64,000 nucleotides of DNA, from the NCBI RefSeq assembly GCF_002042965.1, contig NZ_MZNT01000012.1, forward strand, positions 124,001 to 188,000, read 5' to 3'. The position numbers were made by a program, and so were the translations under genes. The first letter of the stretch is position 1, and each line of letters opens with the position of its first letter. The stretch is from Paenibacillus sp. 32352. GTDB taxonomy: Bacteria; Bacillota; Bacilli; Paenibacillales; NBRC-103111. Positions 34,422 through 43,640 of the stretch are shown here, piece after piece. The notes under the pieces were generated by a model. It ran no database searches, had not been told where the DNA came from, and saw only the letters and a list, made by a program, of their open reading frames with translations.

Positions 34422-36176
34422 ATGATAATCAAAAAAAATATTTTCTCAAAAATCAACGCCGTTATCTTTATTTTTCTAATACCCATCTTACTCCTTTACG
34501 GATTATCGAATCAGGTTAGCGTTCGTGTCGTGGAAGGGCTCTTACAAAAAGAAAAAAGCAATCAGCTGGAGTTTTTCCGCAAACAATTGGATTCGATAGC
34601 TGTTAGCTTAGCTATGAATGCGATCACACTTACTAGAGATACAACAGTTCTGGGTATGGAAAGAACCCTGTTGACCGGCAAACAACAGCCCTCTAGTCGG
34701 ATCGAATCGACCGTTCAGGAAAAATTGACTCTTCAGAGCTCCGCCAGCAGTTGGTACAACGATATCACACTGTACTTTCCCTCTGTTCAAAAAACTCTAT
34801 CGACCACTTTACGACAAATCCCTTATGATGAGCAGCAGCTAGACAAAAATATAAGAAATACCAGTTGGAGCTACAGATCGGATCCTGACCACCCAGATAT
34901 GTCATCCTTTGTTTACTACGCAGGCGGGCCGATAAATGATAACGGGAAGCTGGATCAAAGCGTCGTTATTGTAGAAATGGCTTTTTATGAGCAAAATATT
35001 ACCTCTCTATTGGATCAGTTGAAGACGGGCAGCAAAGGCGATCCCTTCATGGTTGACCGACAAAATCATATCAGCTATAACCGAACCTCGGATACACAAA
35101 CTACGGATGCGATCGTCGATTTTCTTTTTCAAAATGCATTAGAGGAAAAGGGTGACTTTGTAACGGAAGTAGCTAAAAAAAGCTATATGATAAATTACGT
35201 CTATTCACAAGCACTCGGGTATTATATTGTCGATTACACACCGCTGGAGCAAATTTTAGCTCCCATCACCGAGATTCGAAACTTATTTTATGGTTTTATT
35301 ATCCTCTTGCTAGCGGTAGGAATACTGACATCCTTCCTGCTGTATAAACATGTTCAGGCTCCTCTTCACGAACTCACCAGTGTATTAAAGAGATTTCAAA
35401 GCGGTGATTTTAACGTGAGGCTGAATCGTTGGTTTCATAATGAATTTGATTTTGTAGTTGTTCGATTTAATGATATGGCAGGGCAAATTCAACACCTGAT
35501 TGAGGATGTATATGAAGAAAAAAACCGGTCTCGGCTGGCTACACTGAAGCAGCTGCAGGCTCAAATTAATCCGCATTTTTTGTACAACTGCCTTAACTTC
35601 ATCATCAGTTCTGCCAGTCTTGGGCGCAATGAGCCTGTTATCGCCATGGCTTACAATCTCAGTGATTATTACCGTTATATCACCCGGCTGGACGATCCCC
35701 ACTCCTGTCTTGGAGATGAACTGAAATTAGTGAAAAACTATTTGGAAATTCACTTGTTAAGGATGCAGCGGATTCAATACGAAATGATAATTCCTGATGA
35801 AATGATGAACTTGCGTATGCCAAGGCTCCTTATACAGCCCATCGTAGAAAATGCGATAGTTCATGGCTTGGAACCCAAGATGGGGGAAGGCGTCATTCAG
35901 ATTACCGGAGAGCTTACAGAGGATTGCATTCGCATAAAGATCGAGGATAACGGCGTTGGCCTTACAGCAGACAGGCTGCGTGAGTTAATGGAAGAGCTTG
36001 ATAGACCAATGGATGAAACAACCGGATATGGACTATGGAATGTGCAGCAGCGTTTGAAGTATTGGTTCGGTGAAGAAGCCGGACTGGAATTGCGACCATC
36101 ATCAGGTCTGTCAGGACTTAGTGTGACTATTTACTGGAGAAAGGGGACTCAACATGATTCGATTGCTTCTCGTTGA
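34422..36176 (+). CDS. YesM-type sensor histidine kinase
   Basis: A 584-residue membrane kinase: helix about 10-28, extracellular sensor region to about 285, helix about 290-312, HAMP, then the phospho-site in QINPHFLYNCLNF (His385) and a HATPase with NAIVHGL and DNGVGL. The ATG at 34422 follows AAAGGGG and is preferred to the one at 34398. It overlaps the response-regulator gene by 23 bases, the usual YesMN arrangement. The following genes suggest that it senses nucleosides, ribose or a binding protein loaded with them. Confidence 0.9.
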   Translation: MIIKKNIFSKINAVIFIFLIPILLLYGLSNQVSVRVVEGLLQKEKSNQLEFFRKQLDSIAVSLAMNAITLTRDTTVLGMERTLLTGKQQPSSRIESTVQEKLTLQSSASSWYNDITLYFPSVQKTLSTTLRQIPYDEQQLDKNIRNTSWSYRSDPDHPDMSSFVYYAGGPINDNGKLDQSVVIVEMAFYEQNITSLLDQLKTGSKGDPFMVDRQNHISYNRTSDTQTTDAIVDFLFQNALEEKGDFVTEVAKKSYMINYVYSQALGYYIVDYTPLEQILAPITEIRNLFYGFIILLLAVGILTSFLLYKHVQAPLHELTSVLKRFQSGDFNVRLNRWFHNEFDFVVVRFNDMAGQIQHLIEDVYEEKNRSRLATLKQLQAQINPHFLYNCLNFIISSASLGRNEPVIAMAYNLSDYYRYITRLDDPHSCLGDELKLVKNYLEIHLLRMQRIQYEMIIPDEMMNLRMPRLLIQPIVENAIVHGLEPKMGEGVIQITGELTEDCIRIKIEDNGVGLTADRLRELMEELDRPMDETTGYGLWNVQQRLKYWFGEEAGLELRPSSGLSGLSVTIYWRKGTQHDSIASR

Positions 36177-37779
36177 CGATGAACCCGTTATTTTGGAGGA
36201 TTTGGCCTTATTTATAAGGAAAACTACAAACTTTGATTGCGTATATACAGCTGCCTCCGGGCAGGAGGCTGTGCAGGTCGTTGAGCAGTTCCCTGTCGAT
36301 ATTGTTGTCACCGACATTCGCATGCCGGGAATGACAGGGCTTCAATTTTGCGAGTATATCAAACAGAATCAGATAGATATCGAATGTATCCTTTTATCTG
36401 GCTATGCTGAGTTCGAATATGCACAGCAAGCGTTAAAAACTAACGCAGCGGCATACCTGTTAAAGCCGGTCAAGAAAGACGAGCTGCTGCAGACCATTCT
36501 TCAAACAGCTGAAGGATTACAACAAAAGAGGGCAGCCGTGGTCTCCAACAAAAAAGCGCAGGAAACGCTTCGTTCTCATATCGTGCGCTTACAAGCATCT
36601 CTACTGCTCGATGTACTTAAAGGCGGAAAGCAGACCCCGGAGAAATTGACCGAAGAAATGGAAAGGTTAAATATTCCTTTCTCATCAGGGGATAAGACAG
36701 CTTTGATGCTGTTAAGAATTGAAAATCGCTTTTTGGAATTTGAGGAGCGGGACATTTCCTTGTTTGAATATGCAATAGTCAATATTGCAGAAGAAGTGCT
36801 GCGAGAGTTTTTTGAAGTCTGGTCCTGCAAAGACGACAGTCAATATCTGGCTTTCTTAGTAAAAACAAAAAACAATGATTTGCTGGATGCCTCCCGAATA
36901 AAACTGGAGCAGCTGATCCCGCAATTACAGCATTATATAACGATATACCTTCAAGGAAAAATCTCGGTCATCATCAGTGACTTTGAAGCTTTCCCCCAAG
37001 GTCTTACCGAGCTGTATCAAAAAGCTTTGATGCTGTTCAGAAGGCTGCCCGAAAGCGAGCAGGAGCTGTTTCATCGTCTGTGGGACCAACCGCCTCATAC
37101 ACCACTGCGGCCTCTTCAGCGGTTGTACGAACCTCCTACCGTTCTACAGCTGTTAGAGACGGGCAGGTGGCAAGATGCACAGGTGAGATTGAACTATATT
37201 TTTGAAGAGCTGAGCAGCAACGGAATGGACTCCGCGGAATATTTATCGGAAGTATATTTTGCTTTATCGAATGCCTACACCTATGTGATTCACATGTACG
37301 GGCTGCAAATGGCGGATGTGATAGAGGCGCCCTATATGAGAGGGAATAACACTCCTGCGTTTCGTACCGTGAAACTGCTTCATGATTGGGCGGTTCAGGT
37401 GCTGAATCGGCTTAAAGAACGCGTTGCTATTCGCGGTAATGTGAGTAAGAGTAAGAGCCCCCTTGTATTGCAAATTCATCAATATATCGAGCGACATCTC
37501 TCCGAGAATGTAACCCTGCAGGCGATCAGCGAGCATGTCCATCTTCATCCGTCTTATTTGTCGGCCGCGTACAAACAAGAAACCGGCGAGAACTTGAGCG
37601 AATATATATACCGGTACCGCATGGAGAAGGCTGCTTACTTGTTGAGAAATTCGAAGGCCAAAATCTATGAAATCTCTGCCATGCTAGGTTATCAATATAC
37701 CCCCTATTTTACAAAACTGTTTAAAAGCTACTATAGCGTATCGCCGCAAGAGTATCGCGGCATGTCGGGTCGGGAATAA
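36154..37779 (+). CDS. YesN-type response regulator with AraC domain
   Basis: A 541-residue regulator with a receiver domain (DDE at 8-10, Asp54 in VTDIRMPGM, Lys in YLLKPVKKDE), a long middle region (about 130-400) and a C-terminal AraC double helix-turn-helix (TLQAISEHVHLHPSYLSAAY, EISAMLGYQYTPYFTKLF). It starts inside the kinase gene behind GAAAGGGG. It should activate the nucleoside hydrolase and transport genes after it. Its last 376 bases lie in the 1604-bp tandem repeat, so a second copy of its DNA-binding domain exists at 39008-39383. Confidence 0.9.
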   Translation: MIRLLLVDDEPVILEDLALFIRKTTNFDCVYTAASGQEAVQVVEQFPVDIVVTDIRMPGMTGLQFCEYIKQNQIDIECILLSGYAEFEYAQQALKTNAAAYLLKPVKKDELLQTILQTAEGLQQKRAAVVSNKKAQETLRSHIVRLQASLLLDVLKGGKQTPEKLTEEMERLNIPFSSGDKTALMLLRIENRFLEFEERDISLFEYAIVNIAEEVLREFFEVWSCKDDSQYLAFLVKTKNNDLLDASRIKLEQLIPQLQHYITIYLQGKISVIISDFEAFPQGLTELYQKALMLFRRLPESEQELFHRLWDQPPHTPLRPLQRLYEPPTVLQLLETGRWQDAQVRLNYIFEELSSNGMDSAEYLSEVYFALSNAYTYVIHMYGLQMADVIEAPYMRGNNTPAFRTVKLLHDWAVQVLNRLKERVAIRGNVSKSKSPLVLQIHQYIERHLSENVTLQAISEHVHLHPSYLSAAYKQETGENLSEYIYRYRMEKAAYLLRNSKAKIYEISAMLGYQYTPYFTKLFKSYYSVSPQEYRGMSGRE

Positions 37780-37901
37780 ATCGCAATCTTTAGATTGTCC
37801 TCTATGATCTTAAAATATCATCCGTTTTCGCCTCCCCCTATACAACCTATACTTTAGTTATGAATCGGAAATATCTCAAAACAAATAGGGGGACTCCAGT
37901 T

Positions 37902-38798
37902 ATGAATCGCATAGTACTCGATACGGATATCGGAACGGATTCGGATGATGCCGTCGCACTAGCGCTTGCGCTAAGATCGCCGGAAATCAAGCTTGAAGGA
38001 GTTACAACCGTATACGGTAATGTACAAGTCCGTGCGGAAATTGCCAAGAAAATCATGGCCTTGTCCGGTAACAGCGAGGTCGATGTGTATCCCGGGATTG
38101 TACAGACCTTACTGCACAACCGTGAGGTGTTCTGGGCAGGGATTGAAGGAAAAGGGCTGGACATTGAAGACCGGGATAGGAACGACGGCAAGCATGCCGT
38201 TGATTTTATCATTGAAGCGGTGATGAATAACCCGGGTCAAATTACTTTGGTGACCATCGGGCCGCTGACAAACATCGCTGCAGCTATCATTCGAGAGCCG
38301 CGTCTAGTGAGGCACGTCAAGGAAATCGTCATGATGGGCGGTGTCGTTCGGTTAGGCAGCATCGCAGCGGAGCTCCCTCCCATTGAGCATAATGTGAAAT
38401 GCGATCCTGAAGCAGCGTCGCTGGTGTTCTCCAGTGGAGCCCCAATCCTTATGGTAGGGCTGGATGTAACCAGACAGGTTGCCATTACGAGACAAGATAA
38501 AGACGATTTGGCAGCCTCAGGGACCCCATTGGCCGGTACTTTGACCAAGCAAATTGAAGGTTATATGGATTACCGAAAGAGGGATTTCACATTTATGCAC
38601 GATCCTTTAGCTGTTGCGCTGCTGATAAATCGCCAGCTTGTAACGACCCGCAGGATGAGTATCCGCGTTGATTACGATCATCGACATCCGACGGGCATCA
38701 CAGTTGGGGAGCTCAGTGCGGACGGGAATGTTGAGGTTTGCCTAGAAGTGGACCGCGAATCCTTCCTGACGCTGTTGAAAGAAAGAGTGTTTTGCTGA
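37902..38798 (+). CDS. Nucleoside hydrolase, copy 1
   Basis: A 298-residue inosine/uridine-preferring-type nucleoside hydrolase, which splits ribonucleosides to base and ribose. The calcium-binding and catalytic motif DTDIGTDSDD is at 7-16; NVKCDPEAA and the active-site histidine in FMHDPLAV (near 235-242) are present. The ATG at 37902 follows AGGGGG; an upstream ATG at 37860 lacks a site. No signal peptide, so it works on imported nucleosides. The operon also carries a ribokinase, which would phosphorylate the ribose. An identical copy lies at 39506. Confidence 0.92.
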   Translation: MNRIVLDTDIGTDSDDAVALALALRSPEIKLEGVTTVYGNVQVRAEIAKKIMALSGNSEVDVYPGIVQTLLHNREVFWAGIEGKGLDIEDRDRNDGKHAVDFIIEAVMNNPGQITLVTIGPLTNIAAAIIREPRLVRHVKEIVMMGGVVRLGSIAAELPPIEHNVKCDPEAASLVFSSGAPILMVGLDVTRQVAITRQDKDDLAASGTPLAGTLTKQIEGYMDYRKRDFTFMHDPLAVALLINRQLVTTRRMSIRVDYDHRHPTGITVGELSADGNVEVCLEVDRESFLTLLKERVFC

Positions 38799-38830
38799 TA
38801 TATACGCATTAATAGAAGGGGGCTTTTACT

Positions 38831-39019
38831 TTGAAAAAAATACAAACTGGCGTTGTTTGTTCGCTTGCACTATTGCTCATTGCAGGATGCTCCGGGACCC
38901 CGGGCAAAAATACTCAGTCCGCCCAGCAAGAGGCTAGCTCTTCAGGCACGACAGAAATTTCGTACTTGGCTAATTCCATCTGGGAAAAGCCTATTAAGAA
39001 AGTTATCGAATCGGCTTAA
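38831..39019 (+). pseudogene. Truncated binding-protein gene at the duplication junction
   Basis: The first 59 codons are identical to the binding protein at 40435, including TTG start and lipobox (LLLIAGC). At 39010 the sequence switches to the response-regulator gene and stops after three more codons (KVIESA). A 62-residue lipopeptide could still be made and exported. Confidence 0.9.
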
Positions 39020-39383
39020 AGAACGCGTTGCTATTCGCGGTAATGTGAGTAAGAGTAAGAGCCCCCTTGTATTGCAAATTCATCAATATATCGAGCGACA
39101 TCTCTCCGAGAATGTAACCCTGCAGGCGATCAGCGAGCATGTCCATCTTCATCCGTCTTATTTGTCGGCCGCGTACAAACAAGAAACCGGCGAGAACTTG
39201 AGCGAATATATATACCGGTACCGCATGGAGAAGGCTGCTTACTTGTTGAGAAATTCGAAGGCCAAAATCTATGAAATCTCTGCCATGCTAGGTTATCAAT
39301 ATACCCCCTATTTTACAAAACTGTTTAAAAGCTACTATAGCGTATCGCCGCAAGAGTATCGCGGCATGTCGGGTCGGGAATAA
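39008..39383 (+). pseudogene. Orphan AraC DNA-binding domain from the duplicated regulator
   Basis: Sequence identical to 37404-37779, the end of the YesN gene. A frame open from 38853 runs through an alternative frame of the truncated binding-protein gene into the complete AraC domain without interruption. No good ribosome site is seen at its ATG-like starts, so expression is doubtful, but internal starts could yield a receiver-less DNA-binding domain. Confidence 0.75.
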
Positions 39384-39505
39384 ATCGCAATCTTTAGATT
39401 GTCCTCTATGATCTTAAAATATCATCCGTTTTCGCCTCCCCCTATACAACCTATACTTTAGTTATGAATCGGAAATATCTCAAAACAAATAGGGGGACTC
39501 CAGTT

Positions 39506-40402
39506 ATGAATCGCATAGTACTCGATACGGATATCGGAACGGATTCGGATGATGCCGTCGCACTAGCGCTTGCGCTAAGATCGCCGGAAATCAAGCTTGA
39601 AGGAGTTACAACCGTATACGGTAATGTACAAGTCCGTGCGGAAATTGCCAAGAAAATCATGGCCTTGTCCGGTAACAGCGAGGTCGATGTGTATCCCGGG
39701 ATTGTACAGACCTTACTGCACAACCGTGAGGTGTTCTGGGCAGGGATTGAAGGAAAAGGGCTGGACATTGAAGACCGGGATAGGAACGACGGCAAGCATG
39801 CCGTTGATTTTATCATTGAAGCGGTGATGAATAACCCGGGTCAAATTACTTTGGTGACCATCGGGCCGCTGACAAACATCGCTGCAGCTATCATTCGAGA
39901 GCCGCGTCTAGTGAGGCACGTCAAGGAAATCGTCATGATGGGCGGTGTCGTTCGGTTAGGCAGCATCGCAGCGGAGCTCCCTCCCATTGAGCATAATGTG
40001 AAATGCGATCCTGAAGCAGCGTCGCTGGTGTTCTCCAGTGGAGCCCCAATCCTTATGGTAGGGCTGGATGTAACCAGACAGGTTGCCATTACGAGACAAG
40101 ATAAAGACGATTTGGCAGCCTCAGGGACCCCATTGGCCGGTACTTTGACCAAGCAAATTGAAGGTTATATGGATTACCGAAAGAGGGATTTCACATTTAT
40201 GCACGATCCTTTAGCTGTTGCGCTGCTGATAAATCGCCAGCTTGTAACGACCCGCAGGATGAGTATCCGCGTTGATTACGATCATCGACATCCGACGGGC
40301 ATCACAGTTGGGGAGCTCAGTGCGGACGGGAATGTTGAGGTTTGCCTAGAAGTGGACCGCGAATCCTTCCTGACGCTGTTGAAAGAAAGAGTGTTTTGCT
40401 GA
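39506..40402 (+). CDS. Nucleoside hydrolase, copy 2
   Basis: Identical in sequence to the gene at 37902, including ribosome site and upstream 120 bases. Catalytic motif DTDIGTDSDD is intact. This copy is in its original position relative to the intact binding-protein gene that starts 32 bases downstream. Its presence doubles the dosage of this enzyme only. Confidence 0.92.
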   Translation: MNRIVLDTDIGTDSDDAVALALALRSPEIKLEGVTTVYGNVQVRAEIAKKIMALSGNSEVDVYPGIVQTLLHNREVFWAGIEGKGLDIEDRDRNDGKHAVDFIIEAVMNNPGQITLVTIGPLTNIAAAIIREPRLVRHVKEIVMMGGVVRLGSIAAELPPIEHNVKCDPEAASLVFSSGAPILMVGLDVTRQVAITRQDKDDLAASGTPLAGTLTKQIEGYMDYRKRDFTFMHDPLAVALLINRQLVTTRRMSIRVDYDHRHPTGITVGELSADGNVEVCLEVDRESFLTLLKERVFC

Positions 40403-40434
40403 TATATACGCATTAATAGAAGGGGGCTTTTACT

Positions 40435-41766
40435 TTGAAAAAAATACAAACTGGCGTTGTTTGTTCGCTTGCACTATTGCTCATTGCAGGATGCTCCGGG
40501 ACCCCGGGCAAAAATACTCAGTCCGCCCAGCAAGAGGCTAGCTCTTCAGGCACGACAGAAATTTCGTACTTGGCTAATTCCATCTGGGAAAAGCCTATTA
40601 AGAAAGTTATCGAAGAGTTCGAGAAGGAAAATCCCAATATCAAGGTGAATCTGCAGCTCAGTCCTTCGACCAAACTGACCGAAACCATTGAAATTAAGCT
40701 TGCTTCCAAGGCACAGGATCTGGATGTTATCTCGGTCGATGTTCCGCTGACAATGGGTTATTCGTTAAAAGGTTATTTGGAGCCGCTCGATGCCCTGATA
40801 GGCGCTGATGCAAAGAAGAAATGGATAGCTTCGGCAACAGAGGCAGGCTCCTATCAAGGACAGCTAATGGCGGCGCCGATGAATACCTCCAGTGTCGTGC
40901 TGTTTTATAATAAAGATTTGTTTCAGAAAGCAGGCATTGCGTTTCCATCGGATCAGTTGGAATATCGGATGACGTGGGAGAATGTACTGGAAGTTGCCAA
41001 GAAATTATCCAAGGATACGAACGGCGATAATCAAAATGACGTCTATGGTTTCAGTTTCGATCAGGTTGGCAAGGCTTATCAGCTCATTGCACTTGGACAA
41101 AGTAAAAACGCGAAGGTGCTGAGCGACAACGGTCTAACTGCTACAGGATACACGAATTCACCGGAGATGGTGAGCGCGTTCCAATTCTACTCGGACCTGT
41201 TCAATAAAGAGAAGATTAGTCCAAAGATCAAGCGGGAGGAAGCTCTAGATTACTTTATTTCCGGAAAAGTGGCGATGTTCTTGGCTTCAACCCAGAATAT
41301 GCCGCGAATTAAAGATGCCGGGATGAATTTTGGGATAGCTCCTCATCCTTATTTTGCCGGGGGTAAGATAGTAACACCTACAGGCAGCTGGCATGTAGGC
41401 GTCTCCAAATATTCGACGAAAAAAGAAGCGGCAGCCAAGTTTGTCAAGTATTTAACGTTAGGAAAGGGCTCGCAAATTTGGTTTGATGAAAATGGGGCGC
41501 TGCCGGCGAGCTTGGAGCTGCTGGATCAGATCGATAAAGACCCTAAATATAAAGAATTTCCCAATAGCATTATGAAATTAGCAGCAAGGGAAGCACGCGA
41601 AACAGCAGTTGCACGCCCCAAAACGCCAGGCTACTTGGAATGGGAAAACAATGTTAACAAGGCATTTGAGGATATAAAAAACGGTTCCGATCCGAAGAAA
41701 GCGTTAGACGATGCCGCAACATTGATCGATAGTCAGTTAAAGAAGTATCAATCTGTGGTGAAGTAA
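40435..41766 (+). CDS. ABC transporter family-1 substrate-binding lipoprotein
   Basis: A 443-residue binding protein of the UgpB/MalE-like family with lipoprotein signal LLLIAGC (Cys at 20). Typical segments are EFEKENPNIKVNLQ, LFYNKDLFQKAGI and the C-terminal WENNVNKAFEDIKNG. TTG start behind AAGGGGG. Flanked by nucleoside hydrolase, two permeases and ribokinase, it probably binds a nucleoside, ribose or a ribosyl compound. UgpB-like proteins more often bind sugars, so a ribosylated sugar or glycoside is also possible. Confidence 0.88.
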   Translation: MKKIQTGVVCSLALLLIAGCSGTPGKNTQSAQQEASSSGTTEISYLANSIWEKPIKKVIEEFEKENPNIKVNLQLSPSTKLTETIEIKLASKAQDLDVISVDVPLTMGYSLKGYLEPLDALIGADAKKKWIASATEAGSYQGQLMAAPMNTSSVVLFYNKDLFQKAGIAFPSDQLEYRMTWENVLEVAKKLSKDTNGDNQNDVYGFSFDQVGKAYQLIALGQSKNAKVLSDNGLTATGYTNSPEMVSAFQFYSDLFNKEKISPKIKREEALDYFISGKVAMFLASTQNMPRIKDAGMNFGIAPHPYFAGGKIVTPTGSWHVGVSKYSTKKEAAAKFVKYLTLGKGSQIWFDENGALPASLELLDQIDKDPKYKEFPNSIMKLAAREARETAVARPKTPGYLEWENNVNKAFEDIKNGSDPKKALDDAATLIDSQLKKYQSVVK

Positions 41767-41785
41767 ATAAGTGTTCTGGGGATGA

Positions 41786-41810
41786 GGGTGGGTAATCCCA
41801 TCCCTTTATT
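41786..41810 (+). terminator. Intercistronic hairpin between binding-protein and permease genes
   Basis: GGGTGGG and CCCATCC pair around TAAT and are followed by CTTTATT. In such operons a hairpin here usually reduces read-through or protects the binding-protein message. Confidence 0.55.
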
Positions 41811-41839
41811 CAGAACTATTGAACAAAAGATGACTGAAG

Positions 41840-42709
41840 GTGAATGACATCAGAATAGAGAGGATCACCCCTTATATCTTCTTATTTCCAGCCATGCTCG
41901 GATTGCTAATGTTTAAGCTGTATCCGGTGTTTAAGGGCTTGGAAGACAGCTTTTATGCACCTTCTTTTCTAAGCGACAGTGGAGCATTCATCGGTTTGAA
42001 AAATTATAGCTTTCTGCTCAGCGATCCGGTTTTTTGGAACTCTTTGAAAATTACGTTGTTATTCAACGTATTCGTCAATCCGATACAGGTCATTCTTGCT
42101 TTTATGCTGGCGTTATTACTAAATGCCAAGCTCAAGCATATAGGGCTGTTTAGAGGGATTCATTTTGTTCCCGTAGCCGTATCGGTTTCTACCGCTTGTA
42201 TTTTATGGAACATCATGCTGAGTCCTGAACAAGGAGTCGTCAACTCCATGCTGGTCGGCTTAGGCTTAGACCAACAGCCCTTTCTAACGGGTTCCAAACA
42301 AGCTCTTGCTTCAATCATCGGGATTGCAACATGGAAAGGTATCGGGTATTGGGCTATCTTTTTTCTTGCCGGGCTTCAGGAGGTTCCCGTTTCGTTATAC
42401 GAGGCGTCATCCATAGATGGGGCATCGCGGTGGGAGCAGTTTAAACAGGTCACATTTCCGATGATGAAGCGGTCCATAACGTTTGTCGCTGTATCGGTAA
42501 CGGTTTCCAACTTCCTGCTGTTTTCCCCCATGTATATTCTTACCCAGGGCGGACCGGAACACAGTACGAATGTCCTGATGCTGGAGAGCTACAACAGCGC
42601 TTTTCTTTACTCTGATTCGGGCAGAGCCTCAGCGATCGTTATTATTCTGCTCCTTTTAACTTTAAGCATCGTTGCTCTGCAATTCAAATTTCTTAGGGCC
42701 AAACATTAG
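41840..42709 (+). CDS. Sugar/nucleoside ABC permease, UgpA/MalF type
   Basis: A 289-residue permease with six helices and the EAA loop EASSIDGASRWEQFKQVTFP. The start is a GTG (41840), closely preceded by a purine-rich CTGAAG; no other in-frame start fits. It follows the binding-protein gene by 73 bases with a hairpin between and precedes the second permease by 12 bases. Confidence 0.88.
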   Translation: MNDIRIERITPYIFLFPAMLGLLMFKLYPVFKGLEDSFYAPSFLSDSGAFIGLKNYSFLLSDPVFWNSLKITLLFNVFVNPIQVILAFMLALLLNAKLKHIGLFRGIHFVPVAVSVSTACILWNIMLSPEQGVVNSMLVGLGLDQQPFLTGSKQALASIIGIATWKGIGYWAIFFLAGLQEVPVSLYEASSIDGASRWEQFKQVTFPMMKRSITFVAVSVTVSNFLLFSPMYILTQGGPEHSTNVLMLESYNSAFLYSDSGRASAIVIILLLLTLSIVALQFKFLRAKH

Positions 42710-42721
42710 AGAGGAGATTCC

Positions 42722-43561
42722 ATGAAACGCAAACAAGGTACGATCCCACTGCTGTATATCGCACACATCCTTCTGGGGTTAGTGATTTTGCTCCCTCTGG
42801 GGTTTGCGCTGGTCTCATCGCTGCGGCCTCTGGACGAGATCTTTCGCTATATGTCTCCAGTATCTTGGAGAACGTTTGTTCCGACTGAAATTACTTTTGA
42901 TGCTTACATCTCCTTATTTGTAGAAAGAGGCTTTGGACGAATCTTCTTTAACACGTTTTACGTTTCCATTGTTAATGTTGTTATCGGCTTGATTATCGCT
43001 TCGATGGCAGCCTTTGCTTTTGTCTATTTCGAATTTAAAGGAAGAAATTTATTGTTTTTCCTCGTTATTCTGACTTTTATGATACCGTTTGAGGTTATCG
43101 CAATCCCTTTGTACGGCCTGGTTGACAGCCTGGGGTGGATTGATACCTACTCCGGCATTATTGTTCCCGGGTTGGCTAATGGTTTGGTTATTTTCCTTTA
43201 CCGGCAATTTTTCCTTGATCTTCCTAAGGCGCTTATCGAATCGGCCCGTATCGACGGAGCTTCATGGTTCAAAATTTATGCGGGAATCATCCTGCCGTTG
43301 TGTAAGCCTGTAACGGTAAGTGCCGGATTATTAATTTTTATCCATCAGTGGGAATCCTTCATGTGGCCGTTAATTGCAACCCGGTCGAAAGAGTATAAAG
43401 TCATCCAGGTTGCGTTGAGCGATTTTGTCACCGAGTTTGCAACCTATTGGAATGAAATGTTTGCCGGCATCATCATAGCCGTAATCGTGCCTGTCCTTGT
43501 TTTGCTGCCGCTGCAGCGTTATTTTGTCAACGGTATCGCAAATACAGGGTCGAAGGAATAG
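42722..43561 (+). CDS. Sugar/nucleoside ABC permease, UgpE/MalG type
   Basis: A 279-residue permease with six helices, EAA loop ESARIDGASWFKIYAGIILP, and a C-terminal QRYFVNGIANTG typical of the MalG group. The ATG follows GAGAGGAG. No ATPase gene is found in the operon, so a shared ATPase must serve it. Confidence 0.9.
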   Translation: MKRKQGTIPLLYIAHILLGLVILLPLGFALVSSLRPLDEIFRYMSPVSWRTFVPTEITFDAYISLFVERGFGRIFFNTFYVSIVNVVIGLIIASMAAFAFVYFEFKGRNLLFFLVILTFMIPFEVIAIPLYGLVDSLGWIDTYSGIIVPGLANGLVIFLYRQFFLDLPKALIESARIDGASWFKIYAGIILPLCKPVTVSAGLLIFIHQWESFMWPLIATRSKEYKVIQVALSDFVTEFATYWNEMFAGIIIAVIVPVLVLLPLQRYFVNGIANTGSKE

Positions 43562-43640
43562 TTCCATGAATGGAAGCGGCAAATGAAATCGGGTGCAGTG
43601 GAAAGTTCAATATCTGCTAGGCCTATGGGAGGTAAATTCA

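Larger units (their letters stand above)
37404..40614 (+). repeat. Exact tandem duplication, unit 1604 bp
   Basis: The sequence 37404-39010 recurs at 39008-40614. The unit covers the end of the response-regulator gene, the nucleoside hydrolase gene and the first 180 bases of the binding-protein gene. The two copies share a 3-base overlap, GAA, which is also present at both outer ends (CTGAATCGG and TCGAAGAG), so the junction formed at 3-bp microhomology. I saw no difference between the copies where compared. Confidence 0.93.

Noticed and set aside
38853..39007. First part of the chimeric frame leading into the orphan AraC domain
   Set aside because: It is the wrong frame of the binding-protein signal sequence, duplicated at 40457, so it is not a gene in its own right.
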